A stretch of 64,000 nucleotides of DNA, from the NCBI GenBank assembly GCA_902826815.1, contig CADEGF010000039.1, positions 1 to 64,000 of the forward strand. Direction: 5' to 3'. Made by a program: the position numbers and the translations under genes. Source of the stretch: an uncultured Mycobacteriaceae bacterium (GTDB lineage: Bacteria; Actinomycetota; Actinomycetes; Mycobacteriales; Mycobacteriaceae). Each line of letters begins with the position of its first letter. The first letter of the stretch is position 1. Positions 22,701 through 31,130 of this stretch are shown piece after piece. The notes under the pieces are model-generated. The model was not told the origin of the DNA and made no database searches. It worked only from the letters and a program-made list of their open reading frames with translations.

Positions 22701-25241
22701 TCAACTCGGTGGGCCCAGCATCGCCCGCAGCATGGAAAGCATCTCCGACCGGGACTCCGCTCCCAACCTGCGGCGAATGCGGGCGACGTGGTGCTCGACG
22801 GTCTTGGCCGAGATGAACAGCTGGCTGCCGATATCGCGATACGGCATGCCAAGCAGCAGCAGCTCGGCAACCTCACGTTCACGGTCCGACAGCCGCGATG
22901 ACTGCTGGCGCTGCGAACCTGTCTGGGCGGTCGTCGCAGGGGCCGGGTCAAGGCCGTCGTCGACGGCGCTGGTCAGTTTGAGGTCGCGCGCCAACTGCAG
23001 CATCGCACCGGAAACCCGTCCGTCCGGCGTCTGCAGCGCGGCCTGGCCTGCCAGCCGGGTGGCATCCGAGGTCAGCCCGAACTGGGACAGCGACCTGGCG
23101 GCGGCGGTGACCTCGGCGGAGTCGACATGGTTGGCCAGCACGCGAAGCCAGGTCCGCCCCGCACCCGAGAGTGCTTTCGCGAACGCGCTGCTGCCGGCCG
23201 CCGAGGTCAGTGCATGGCCGTGCGGGGCGACCGCCTCAGGGGAGTTGGCCAGGATTCCGGCATGAACACCCGCCCAGTGCAGGGGTACCGACCAGAGCAC
23301 GGGGCTGCCAAGAGACTCGAGGAGGGCGAACGCCTCGTCCAGCGCGTGCTGAAGCCGGTCGACCTGGCGCATCCGCGCGGCGGCGACCCACAACTCACCG
23401 AGCGGGAGCAACGAGAAGAGGTCGACGGAGTATTCGGCGAGCACCTCCATGGCGGCGTACCAGTGCTTCTGAACCCCGCCGCCGTCACCGCTGCGCCGCG
23501 CGATCGCGGTGTTCAGCGCGGCTGCCCACAACGCGTCGCGGCGATGCAGAGAAGCCTCACCGGCGGACGCGGCGTCGGCGGTCGCCGCAGCCAGCTGACC
23601 GTCCTGCATGCGCACCCAGCCGAGGAGCAGGCGGTGCCGGTGCGCAGAGAACGCGTCATCCCCGCCACGGATGCCTGTTCTGCTCCTCGCGTCCGCACCT
23701 CGCACCGCGCGCCCGATGACGCTGCCTGCGCGGACCGGGTCGCCGCCGTGCAGGGCCGCGAGCGTGACCAGCGCGGCGGGACTGTCCGGTGCGACGCCGG
23801 GCTGGTGCTGTTCGGTGGTGATGGCCTGGCCGAGCCGTGCGATCGCGACGGGGAACGGTTGATCGAGCGACAGCAACAACCCCTCGGCCAGATTGTGGGC
23901 CGCGCGCGCGGTTGACGTTGGCGGACCGGTACTTTCGGTGCTCAGCGCTGACCGGGCGGCCGCAGCGTCACCCGCCGCGATCGACACGACGGCGCTCGCG
24001 GCGCTGATGTAGGCGTCGGGATACGGGCCAAGCCATCCGAACAGTTCTGCCGCCTGGGCCACCCCGCCGTCGTGCGCGGCGATACTCGCTGCGATCCGCA
24101 CCGCCGCCGCCCGCTCGGCCGGGTCGTCGGAAGCCAGTAGTTCGTCGGTCAGCCTGCCCGCGGTCGCGCAGTCGCCCGTCATCGCCAACGCGTCGGCGAG
24201 GCGGGCGCTCACGGCGGTCGCGCCGGCTTCCGCCGCTGCGCGGTAGAGCTGTGCGGCCTTGGCCGGCTGGTCGCGATGATGGGCGGCGAGGTCCGCAAGC
24301 GCGGTGGCAAGCCGGTCATCCCGCAGCCCGTGGTCGGCCATCCGCAGCGCGAGATCCGGTGTCAGCGTGGTCAACTCGGTCTGCGAACACAGCAGCGCGA
24401 TCTCGACCTCGTGATGGCGGGCTGTGCCGATGATCGCGGCGACGCCGAGGTGCACCGAACGCAGGAACGCCTGGCTGTGGGAGGGCTCGATGAGCCCGCT
24501 GGCACGCGCACGGTCGACCAATCGCGCCGCCTCGTCCGAGCCGACGCGGAGTGTCGCCGCGAGGTCGTCGGCACCGAGTTCCGGGCTCAGCGATGACACG
24601 AGCAGGGCGTCGAGCACCGGTTCCTCGACGCGGCGCAGGCGCTCGATCAACGCGAACCTGGCCGCCTCCGCGGCGGCCTTCGTCGCGCTGTCGCCGTTGA
24701 GTGAAGCAGCGGCGGCGATAGCGGGGCGAAGCAGGAAGGGCAAGCCCGCTGTCGAAACCATCAGCGCCCGAACACTTTCCGGTGATGGATGGCCGCCGGT
24801 GGCCAGTGCGGCCCCTTCGGTGACGTCGGACGCGGTCAACGAGCCGAGCGTTATCACGGGATTCTCGCGTTCGAGCGCGGTGGCCAGCGCCCGCAGCCCC
24901 TGGCGTTGGGTGAGCGGTTGGGCGGCGATGACGACCGTCGCGCGGGGGTCGGATACCCGTTCGGCGAGCTGGAGGAGGTCCTCGTCGTCGAGCAGGTGCG
25001 CGTCGTCGATCACGATGGCGGCATCCGGATCGTCATCTGGTCGCGGTGCCCGGGTGATCACCGCGATATCGGCCGACCGCAGTGCGTTCCGTGCCAATGC
25101 GAGCACCGAACTCTTGCCCGTGCCGATACCGCCGGACACCAGAAATCTGACCTTGTCGGCGGGCGCCGCGATCAACGCAAGGACGGCCTCGCGGGCCGCA
25201 GGAGGTATGTCGGTCAGGGCAACAGGTGCGGGTCCGGCCAT
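22701..25241 (-). CDS. iniR: IniR-type STAND/LuxR transcriptional regulator
   Basis: The 846-residue protein has an N-terminal ATPase module with Walker A GGIGTGKSS (about 37-45) and Walker B AIVIDDAHLLDD. A long helical repeat (TPR-like) middle follows, and a C-terminal LuxR helix-turn-helix (LSDREREVAELLLLGMPYRD, then SAKTVEHHVARIRRRLGAES). This is the large LAL/STAND layout: ligand and ATP binding trigger assembly and DNA binding. It corresponds in place and size to Rv0339c, which I recall being reported as IniR, a trehalose-responsive regulator of iniBAC. The gene starts 18 bp after hsp70B ends, so the two form an operon. Confidence 0.85.
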   Translation of the reverse strand: MAGPAPVALTDIPPAAREAVLALIAAPADKVRFLVSGGIGTGKSSVLALARNALRSADIAVITRAPRPDDDPDAAIVIDDAHLLDDEDLLQLAERVSDPRATVVIAAQPLTQRQGLRALATALERENPVITLGSLTASDVTEGAALATGGHPSPESVRALMVSTAGLPFLLRPAIAAAASLNGDSATKAAAEAARFALIERLRRVEEPVLDALLVSSLSPELGADDLAATLRVGSDEAARLVDRARASGLIEPSHSQAFLRSVHLGVAAIIGTARHHEVEIALLCSQTELTTLTPDLALRMADHGLRDDRLATALADLAAHHRDQPAKAAQLYRAAAEAGATAVSARLADALAMTGDCATAGRLTDELLASDDPAERAAAVRIAASIAAHDGGVAQAAELFGWLGPYPDAYISAASAVVSIAAGDAAAARSALSTESTGPPTSTARAAHNLAEGLLLSLDQPFPVAIARLGQAITTEQHQPGVAPDSPAALVTLAALHGGDPVRAGSVIGRAVRGADARSRTGIRGGDDAFSAHRHRLLLGWVRMQDGQLAAATADAASAGEASLHRRDALWAAALNTAIARRSGDGGGVQKHWYAAMEVLAEYSVDLFSLLPLGELWVAAARMRQVDRLQHALDEAFALLESLGSPVLWSVPLHWAGVHAGILANSPEAVAPHGHALTSAAGSSAFAKALSGAGRTWLRVLANHVDSAEVTAAARSLSQFGLTSDATRLAGQAALQTPDGRVSGAMLQLARDLKLTSAVDDGLDPAPATTAQTGSQRQQSSRLSDREREVAELLLLGMPYRDIGSQLFISAKTVEHHVARIRRRLGAESRSEMLSMLRAMLGPPS

Positions 25242-25259
25242 TGTCGATGCTCCGCGTCA

Positions 25260-27047
25260 TCAGCCGTTCGCGGGAGCCGGCTCCGGTTCCGGCTCTGGTT
25301 CGGGCTCCGGCTTCGGCGCAGGCGGCGACGTCGTCGTGGTCGTGGTGGTCGTGGTGGTGGGTGTGGTCGTGGTGGTTGTGGTCGTCGTTGTTGTCGTAGT
25401 TGTGGTGGTGGTCGTGGATGACGTGGTCGTCGGAGACGTCGTGGTCGTGGTGGTCGACGACGGCGGTGGCGGCGGTGGCGTGATGATCGTGGTCGTCGGC
25501 TCGCCGTTGGAGCCCGTCACTGTGACCGTCGTCGGTTCGGCGGATGTCGGCGGTGGCTCCGATGACGGGCCGATGGAGAAGGTCGTGCTCGTCTCGGTGA
25601 CCGGGCCGAGCACACCGCTGCCGCCCGTCAGCGTGATCGCCAGGCCCCCGATCGCGAGCAGCGCAGCGACCGCAGCCGCACCGAAGAGGATCGGCGGCCG
25701 TTTGTACCAGGGCAGGGGAGCGGGTTCGGCGTCGTATTGCGGTTCCTCGCTCGGCGCGAAATCCACCGGCGGCCGGGCACCGGTTGGCCCGGAGTAGACG
25801 TCGGCGGAGTAGTCCGAGCCGGTGTAGGGCACCGGTTCGCCGCCGGGGGCGTCGTCCTGCGACCACGCCAGCGCGCGATGCGTCGCGGACGGGGCGCCGT
25901 CGGCCGCGGACTCGCTGGCGGCGAGCCCGGCTGCACCGGCAGCCCACGCGGTCGGGGCGATACCCGTTGCGGCATCGGCTGCGGCCGACAGCCCGGTCGG
26001 TGCGTCGGCGGCCAGATCCTGGTCGGCGAGCAGTGCCGCGCCCGCTGCCACGTTCAGCTGCGACTGGGGCGTGGTGATGACGGGCACGCGGAACTGTTCG
26101 GACAGTCGTTGGGTGACCAGCGGTATGCCCGCGCCGCCACCGACGGTCGCCACCGCGGCGAGGCTCGCGGGTGCGATGTTGTTGCGCTGCAGAGCTTCTC
26201 CGATGGCGGCGAGCAGGCCCGCGAGCGGTCCGGCGATCAGGTTGTCGAGCTCGGTGCGGGTCAGTCGGACATCGGATTGGAAGCCGGGCAGATCGACCGG
26301 AACCGCGGTCGAGGTCTCCGCCGAGAGACGCTCCTTGGCCAGTCTGCAATCATCGCGCAGGCGGGCCAGCGAGCCGACCGCAGCGGTGCCCGCCGGGTCG
26401 GCGTTGTTGGCATCTGCGACGCCGGCGATAACATGGTTGAGGATCGCCTGGTCGATCTGATCGCCGGAAAAGTCTGCGTACCTGACGGTTTCGCCGATGG
26501 GCGTGAGGGGTGACGGGTTGGCACCCGCGTTGGCGAGCGTGATGCTGGTTCCGCTGCCGCCGAGGTCGACGAGTGCGATGACGCCTGCGGGCAGACCAGG
26601 AGCGGCCTGCAGCGCGGTGAGCGCGGCGACGGAGTCCGGTATCAGCGCGGCAGGGACGCCGCCGGGTGCCAGATTCGGCTTGTCCCGCAATGCTCCGCGC
26701 AGCGCTCCGATCACCGCGGGTCCCCAATGTGCGGGCACCGCGATGGCGACGGGCTGACCGCCGCCAACGGTGTTCGCCATGGCGTCGAGCGCCTCGACGA
26801 GCACGCGTTCGGCGCGGTGCGAGCTGCCGTCCTCCGCGACGAGGGGGACGGGGTCGCCGACCCGTTCGACGAAGCCGGACAGCACCACACCCGGCTGGTT
26901 GAGCGCAGGATTCTCGCCGACGACACCGACCTCGGGTGCGCGGTCGCCGAACAGCGTCAGCACCGCACGCCGCATCACCGGCGGATAGCCGACGCGGGCG
27001 GCGACGAGATTGGTCGCCCCGATGGACAACCCGAGCGAGGTGCTCAT
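25260..27047 (-). CDS. Hsp70-like membrane-anchored protein B
   Basis: The 595-residue protein is a paralogue of the product of 20668-22545. Phosphate-1 is LGLSIGATN, phosphate-2 is VDLGGSGTSITLANAG, the KERLSAETS helix is present, and the adenosine motif is VATVGGGAGIPLV. One transmembrane helix (LFGAAAVAALLAIGGLAITL, about 468-487) leads to an extracellular tail with a run of about 18 threonines and shorter Thr blocks, ending in Pro-Glu repeats. No substrate-binding domain is present. A GGGGAG site precedes the ATG. It is divergent from the Rv0340-like gene over a 233-bp region with three CCCCTAA motifs, and in operon with iniR. Confidence 0.85.
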   Translation of the reverse strand: MSTSLGLSIGATNLVAARVGYPPVMRRAVLTLFGDRAPEVGVVGENPALNQPGVVLSGFVERVGDPVPLVAEDGSSHRAERVLVEALDAMANTVGGGQPVAIAVPAHWGPAVIGALRGALRDKPNLAPGGVPAALIPDSVAALTALQAAPGLPAGVIALVDLGGSGTSITLANAGANPSPLTPIGETVRYADFSGDQIDQAILNHVIAGVADANNADPAGTAAVGSLARLRDDCRLAKERLSAETSTAVPVDLPGFQSDVRLTRTELDNLIAGPLAGLLAAIGEALQRNNIAPASLAAVATVGGGAGIPLVTQRLSEQFRVPVITTPQSQLNVAAGAALLADQDLAADAPTGLSAAADAATGIAPTAWAAGAAGLAASESAADGAPSATHRALAWSQDDAPGGEPVPYTGSDYSADVYSGPTGARPPVDFAPSEEPQYDAEPAPLPWYKRPPILFGAAAVAALLAIGGLAITLTGGSGVLGPVTETSTTFSIGPSSEPPPTSAEPTTVTVTGSNGEPTTTIITPPPPPPSSTTTTTTSPTTTSSTTTTTTTTTTTTTTTTTTPTTTTTTTTTTSPPAPKPEPEPEPEPEPAPANG

Positions 27048-27111
27048 AGAAGACTCCCCTGTATCGGCCGCCCATCACGATAGCGGCCGAACGGCCGCCG
27101 AACAGCGGATC

Positions 27112-27150
27112 CCCCTAATGCGGCAGAACCCCTAACGGCGAGTCCCCTAA
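27112..27150. promoter_or_regulatory. CCCCTAA heptamer cluster between hsp70B and the Rv0340-like gene
   Basis: Three exact copies lie at 27112-27118, 27129-27135 and 27144-27150, with a CCCCAAT variant at 27153-27159. They are 65-103 bp before hsp70B and 131-169 bp before the Rv0340-like gene, and could serve both divergent promoters. Confidence 0.7.
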
Positions 27151-27280
27151 CGCCCCAATCGCAGGGGAGGGTTCGCCACCGATCTCGGAATCACCTGCAG
27201 CTGGATAGCATCGTGGCTAACCGAAGGGCTCTCGCCCGATGCAAATCGCAACCGGAACGCAATAGGAAAGTAGGTGAGTC

Positions 27281-27823
27281 ATGGCAAACCCGCTACTCGA
27301 CTTTGTCATGTCGTTGGTGCGGGACCCTGACGCCGCCGCCCAGTATGCCGCCGACCCGGCGGGGGCCATCCACGCAGCCAATCTGGCCGACGTGACCAGT
27401 GCAGACGTCAACGCCTTGATTCCGGTTGTTTCGGAGTCGCTGTCGACGGCGATGCCGAGTACCGGCGCGGAATCGCTCATCGGCGATCCGGCCGGCAACG
27501 TGTGGAGCAGCGGCGCGGCGACCGCGGCGTTCGATGCATTCGACGACCATCTGTCGGTCCCGACGATCGATGACGGGCACAGCATCGCGTCGAACGTCAT
27601 CGAGCAACCCGGCGACTCGCTTCATGCGGGCCTCGACGCGCTCGACGATGCGGGAATCCCGGCGGTCGCCGATTTCGACGATCCGTCGACGCAGCTCACG
27701 GGTGGAATCATCGACGACGCGCCGCTGGTTGCCGACGCCACCGACACCGACTGGCAGTCCGTCGTCGACGACGCGCAGCACCACCTGGACACCGGCGACA
27801 CCGGATTCGACATCTTTGATTAG
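27281..27823 (+). CDS. Rv0340-like protein with IniB-type N-terminus
   Basis: The 180-residue acidic protein has an N-terminal segment (MANPLLDFVMSLVRDPDAAA) with the same plan as the IniB N-terminus: a short helix, then an N-P-(T/A)-A-type loop and Ala-rich helices. The rest is Asp/Ser/Ala-rich and low in predicted structure. Length and position between iniR and iniB match M. tuberculosis Rv0340 (about 180 residues). The function is unknown. CCCCTAA motifs upstream suggest control with iniB, and a terminator-like hairpin follows, so it is transcribed separately from iniBAC. Confidence 0.8.
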   Translation: MANPLLDFVMSLVRDPDAAAQYAADPAGAIHAANLADVTSADVNALIPVVSESLSTAMPSTGAESLIGDPAGNVWSSGAATAAFDAFDDHLSVPTIDDGHSIASNVIEQPGDSLHAGLDALDDAGIPAVADFDDPSTQLTGGIIDDAPLVADATDTDWQSVVDDAQHHLDTGDTGFDIFD

Positions 27824-27841
27824 ACGCACAAGCACGTCCAC

Positions 27842-27874
27842 AACGGCGCGGCCACCCACGGTCGCGCCGTTTTG
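27842..27874 (+). terminator. Terminator after the Rv0340-like gene
   Basis: AACGGCGCG (27842-27850) pairs with CGCGCCGTT (27863-27871), with two further C-G pairs inside the loop side and a short T run after the stem. It separates the Rv0340-like gene from iniB. Confidence 0.65.
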
Positions 27875-27923
27875 GCGTGTAGAAGCCCCGCTGACCTGCA
27901 CAAGAGCCGCTATCCCCAACTAC

Positions 27924-27938
27924 CCCCTAATCCCCTAA
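27924..27938 (+). promoter_or_regulatory. CCCCTAA heptamers upstream of iniB
   Basis: Two exact copies lie at 27924-27930 and 27932-27938, with a CCCCAAC variant at 27914-27920. They are 153-167 bp before the iniB ATG and in the same orientation as before the Rv0340-like gene and hsp70A. Confidence 0.7.
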
Positions 27939-28090
27939 TGGGATACCCCCCACAATCCCGGCATCGAGCCCCGTAGGGATGGGAGTCGACCCCGTTTCCG
28001 CGGGGTGGCCGGATCCATAACGTAGTTCCCAGATCGCCGGACAAGCCCGGTGACCAAGACAGAAGAAACACTCACCCGAAAGGCAATCCG

Positions 28091-29131
28091 ATGACGAACC
28101 CCATCTCCTTCCTCTTCGACTGGCTCCTCGGTCTCACCCGGCCCGGCGCCGACCCGTCCGACGTTCGGGCCTTCATCGCCAACCCCACCCAGGCCGCTTC
28201 GCAGGCGATGGGCACCGCGGTGACCCAGGCTCAGCTGACGCAGGCTGCGTCCGCGGTCGTCGCTCCCGCGGCGGTCTACGGCGGAGGCAATGCGGTCCAG
28301 GCTCTGCAGCACACGGTCGCCGACAACAACGGCCTGACCTTCGCGCCGCAGCGGACGTTCGCCCCCGAGACGGACTTCGCCAGCCACAATGACACCGCGT
28401 TGGCCAGCGGCAACGACATCGGCAGCCCGCGGGCCGGTGAGGACGTTCAGCAAGGCGTCGGCAACTTCGACCTGAGCTTCGGTGACTTCACCTTCGGTGA
28501 CAAGAACACCGCGTCGGACGGCAGCGTGGTCAACACCGGCAATGGCGACGTCGACAACACCAACGTCAAGGGCGACGGCAACATCGTCGGCGACGACAAC
28601 GACGGGAACAACACCGGCGACGTCCATGCCGGGCAGGGCTCCAACGTCAACGCAGGCGGCATCGACAACGACATCGATGACAGCGGCAACGACGTCAACA
28701 CCCAGGCGGGCGGCGACGTTGCCACCAACACAGGCAGCGGCCAGAACACCCAGGTCGGTGACATCGACACCAGCGGCGGCGGCGCTTCCGGCGGCGACGG
28801 TGGCCACGGCGGCGGCGGCCTGATCGGCATCGGAAACGATGGCGGCGACGGCGGCGGCGCGGCCGGTGGTTCCGGCGGCGGGGTGATCATCGCCCCGACG
28901 CAGACCACCACCACCAATACCAACAGCAACAACCAGACGGCAGGCGACGACATCAACAATGTCGACGCAGGCGGATCGCACGCTCCGGTGATCGTCGGCA
29001 CCGAGGACGACCACTCGGTCTCCTCGGGCGGTGACGTGACCCAGGTCGATCACGTCAACGGACCTGTCGACGCCAGCCACGACGACAACTCGACGCACCA
29101 CCAGTCGGGCATCGACGTCGACCTGTTCTAA
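28091..29131 (+). CDS. iniB: IniB, isoniazid-inducible Gly/Asn/Asp-rich protein
   Basis: The 346-residue protein has a helical N-terminus (PISFLFDWLLGL, then an Ala/Gln-rich helix), followed by a long low-complexity domain rich in Gly, Asp, Asn and Thr (NTGNGDVDNTNVKGDGN, GGDGGHGGGG, TTTTNTNSNNQT). It is shorter than the M. tuberculosis protein (about 480 residues). It heads the iniBAC operon induced by cell-wall inhibitors; its role is unknown and it is probably envelope-associated. The frame opposite is also open over 678 codons, but that is a composition effect. A 12-bp hairpin lies between iniB and iniA. Confidence 0.88.
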   Translation: MTNPISFLFDWLLGLTRPGADPSDVRAFIANPTQAASQAMGTAVTQAQLTQAASAVVAPAAVYGGGNAVQALQHTVADNNGLTFAPQRTFAPETDFASHNDTALASGNDIGSPRAGEDVQQGVGNFDLSFGDFTFGDKNTASDGSVVNTGNGDVDNTNVKGDGNIVGDDNDGNNTGDVHAGQGSNVNAGGIDNDIDDSGNDVNTQAGGDVATNTGSGQNTQVGDIDTSGGGASGGDGGHGGGGLIGIGNDGGDGGGAAGGSGGGVIIAPTQTTTTNTNSNNQTAGDDINNVDAGGSHAPVIVGTEDDHSVSSGGDVTQVDHVNGPVDASHDDNSTHHQSGIDVDLF

Positions 29132-29159
29132 AGCGATACGCACAACGCCCGTAGCGCAG

Positions 29160-29190
29160 CTGGCGGGGATCGTTCTTCGATCCCCGCCAG
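29160..29190 (+). terminator. Intercistronic hairpin between iniB and iniA
   Basis: CTGGCGGGGATC (29160-29171) and GATCCCCGCCAG (29179-29190) form a perfect 12-bp stem with a 7-nt loop. No U tract follows. It may attenuate transcription into iniA or protect the iniB mRNA end. Confidence 0.6.
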
Positions 29191-29215
29191 TTGGCGCGTC
29201 TACCGTTAGGGCACC

Positions 29216-31075
29216 ATGACCCAACCCAATGACCCGCGAAATCTGAAGGTCATCTTCGAGCTGATCGATCACACGCGCAAGATCGCGGAGCTGAACGAGC
29301 GCGGGGATCTCTCCGAGCGGCTCGAGCGGGCCAGGGTGCGCATCTCCGATCCGAAGATCCGCGTGGTGATCGCGGGCCAGCTCAAGCAGGGCAAGAGCCA
29401 GCTGCTCAACTCCCTGCTCAACGTTCCGGTGGCCCGCGTCGGCGACGACGAGACGACCGTGCTCGCCACGGTGGTGTCGTATTCGAAGCAGGTGTCGGCG
29501 CAGTTGATCGTCGCATCGCCCGACGGCGCCGAGCCGTCGGTGATCCCCATCGCACCCGCCAACTTGCGCAACGATCTTCGTCGCGCGCCGGAGGCCGGTG
29601 GCCGCGAAGTGCTGCGGGTCGAGGTCACCGCCAGCAGTCCGCTGCTCGAAAAGGGCCTTGCGTTCATCGACACCCCGGGAGTCGGCGGCCACGGGCAGCC
29701 CCACCTGTCGGCCACCCTCGGGCTGCTGCCCGACGCCGACGCGATGCTGATGATCAGCGACACCAGCCAGGAGTTCACCGAACCCGAGATGCGGTTCATC
29801 CGGCAGGCGCACGAAATCTGTCCGCTGGCAGCGATTGTCGCGACGAAGACCGACCTCTACCCGTACTGGCGGGAGATCGTGGCGGCCAACCAGGCTCACC
29901 TGTCGCGGGCAGGTCTTTCGCTTCCGGTGATCCCCGCCTCGGCACTGCTGCGCAGCCACGCGGTGGCGCACAACGACAAGGAACTCAACGAGGAATCCAA
30001 CTTCCCAGCCATCGTCAAGTTCCTCAGCGAAAGGGTGCTGTCCCGCGAGAACGATCGCATCCGCGACCAGGTGCTCGCCGAAATCCGTTCAGCTGCAGAG
30101 CATCTGACGCTCAAGGCGAGCACCGAACTGTCGGCGCTCAACGATCCCGACACCGGCGAACGGCTGAAGAACGAACTCGAGCGGCGCAAGGAGGACGCGC
30201 AGGACGCCTTGCAGCAGACCGCGTTGTGGCAGCAGGTTCTCACCGACGGCATCGCGGACCTGACCTCGGACATCGATCACGACCTGCGCGGCCGCTTCCG
30301 CGCGATCACCCAGCACACCGAGAAGGTCATCGACGAATGCGACCCGACCAATCACTGGGCGGAGATCGGCACCGAACTCGAGGATGCCATCGCCACGGCC
30401 GTCGGCGACAACTTCGTCTGGGCCTACCAGCGTGCCGAGGCGCTCGCCGAGGAGGTGGGCCGCACATTCACCGAGGCCGGGCTGGATGCGGTGAAGATGC
30501 CGCAGATCGACGCAAGGGAGATGGGCGCAGGCTTCGGCGAGCTGAAATCGCTTGCGCGGCTTGAGGCCAAACCGATCAAGACCGGGCACAAGGTGGTTAC
30601 CGGCATGCGGGGCTCCTACGGCGGCGTGCTGATGTTCGGCATGCTGACCTCGTTCGCCGGATTGGGGATGTTCAATCCGCTGTCGCTGGGAGCGGGGCTC
30701 CTCCTCGGCCGCAAGGCCTACAAGGAGGACATGGAGAACCGGATGCTGCGGGTCCGCAACGAGGCGAAGATGAACATGCGCCGGTTCGTCGATGACGTGG
30801 CATTCGTCGTCGCCAAGGAATCGCGTGACAGGCTCAAGGGGATCCAGCGCCAGATTCGCGACCACTACCGCGGGATCGCCAATCAGGCCACCCGCTCGCT
30901 CAATGAGTCACTTCAGGCGACGCTCACGGCCGCCAAGCTCGAGGAGAACGAGCGCAACACCAGGGTCGCCGAACTCGAGCGCCAGCTCAACATCCTCGGT
31001 CAGGTGACCGACCACGCGAACAGGATCGCGGCGGCCGCGCCTGGGTCGGCCCCGCAACCGGTGGGCCGCAGCTAG
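29216..31075 (+). CDS. iniA: IniA, bacterial dynamin-like GTPase
   Basis: The 619-residue protein has a GTPase domain with G1 GQLKQGKSQLLN (about 59-70), switch Thr region DDETTVLATV, G3 DTPGVGG and G4 TKTD. A long helical stalk/bundle follows, with a Gly/hydrophobic membrane-insertion segment near 460-505 (GVLMFGMLTSFAGLGMF, then LSLGAGLLLGRK) and a C-terminal coiled coil. IniA is a dynamin-like protein that binds and remodels the plasma membrane and contributes to tolerance of isoniazid and ethambutol. It lies 84 bp after iniB and is followed by its partner iniC. Confidence 0.93.
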   Translation: MTQPNDPRNLKVIFELIDHTRKIAELNERGDLSERLERARVRISDPKIRVVIAGQLKQGKSQLLNSLLNVPVARVGDDETTVLATVVSYSKQVSAQLIVASPDGAEPSVIPIAPANLRNDLRRAPEAGGREVLRVEVTASSPLLEKGLAFIDTPGVGGHGQPHLSATLGLLPDADAMLMISDTSQEFTEPEMRFIRQAHEICPLAAIVATKTDLYPYWREIVAANQAHLSRAGLSLPVIPASALLRSHAVAHNDKELNEESNFPAIVKFLSERVLSRENDRIRDQVLAEIRSAAEHLTLKASTELSALNDPDTGERLKNELERRKEDAQDALQQTALWQQVLTDGIADLTSDIDHDLRGRFRAITQHTEKVIDECDPTNHWAEIGTELEDAIATAVGDNFVWAYQRAEALAEEVGRTFTEAGLDAVKMPQIDAREMGAGFGELKSLARLEAKPIKTGHKVVTGMRGSYGGVLMFGMLTSFAGLGMFNPLSLGAGLLLGRKAYKEDMENRMLRVRNEAKMNMRRFVDDVAFVVAKESRDRLKGIQRQIRDHYRGIANQATRSLNESLQATLTAAKLEENERNTRVAELERQLNILGQVTDHANRIAAAAPGSAPQPVGRS

Positions 31076-31130
31076 GCCCGCCAACCCCATCGGCGGTGCT
31101 AAGGCCAGGTGAATAAGCTGGTTGACCGGA

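Noticed and set aside
25300..25460. Short tandem repeats that might suggest a CRISPR or VNTR array
   Set aside because: They are codon-level repeats for poly-Thr and Pro-Glu in one continuous protein, with no spacer structure.
27935..29971. 678-codon open frame on the minus strand opposite iniB and the start of iniA
   Set aside because: It runs antisense to clearly recognisable genes, and its product is low-complexity Asp/Val/Gly/Arg sequence typical of the complement of high-GC coding DNA.
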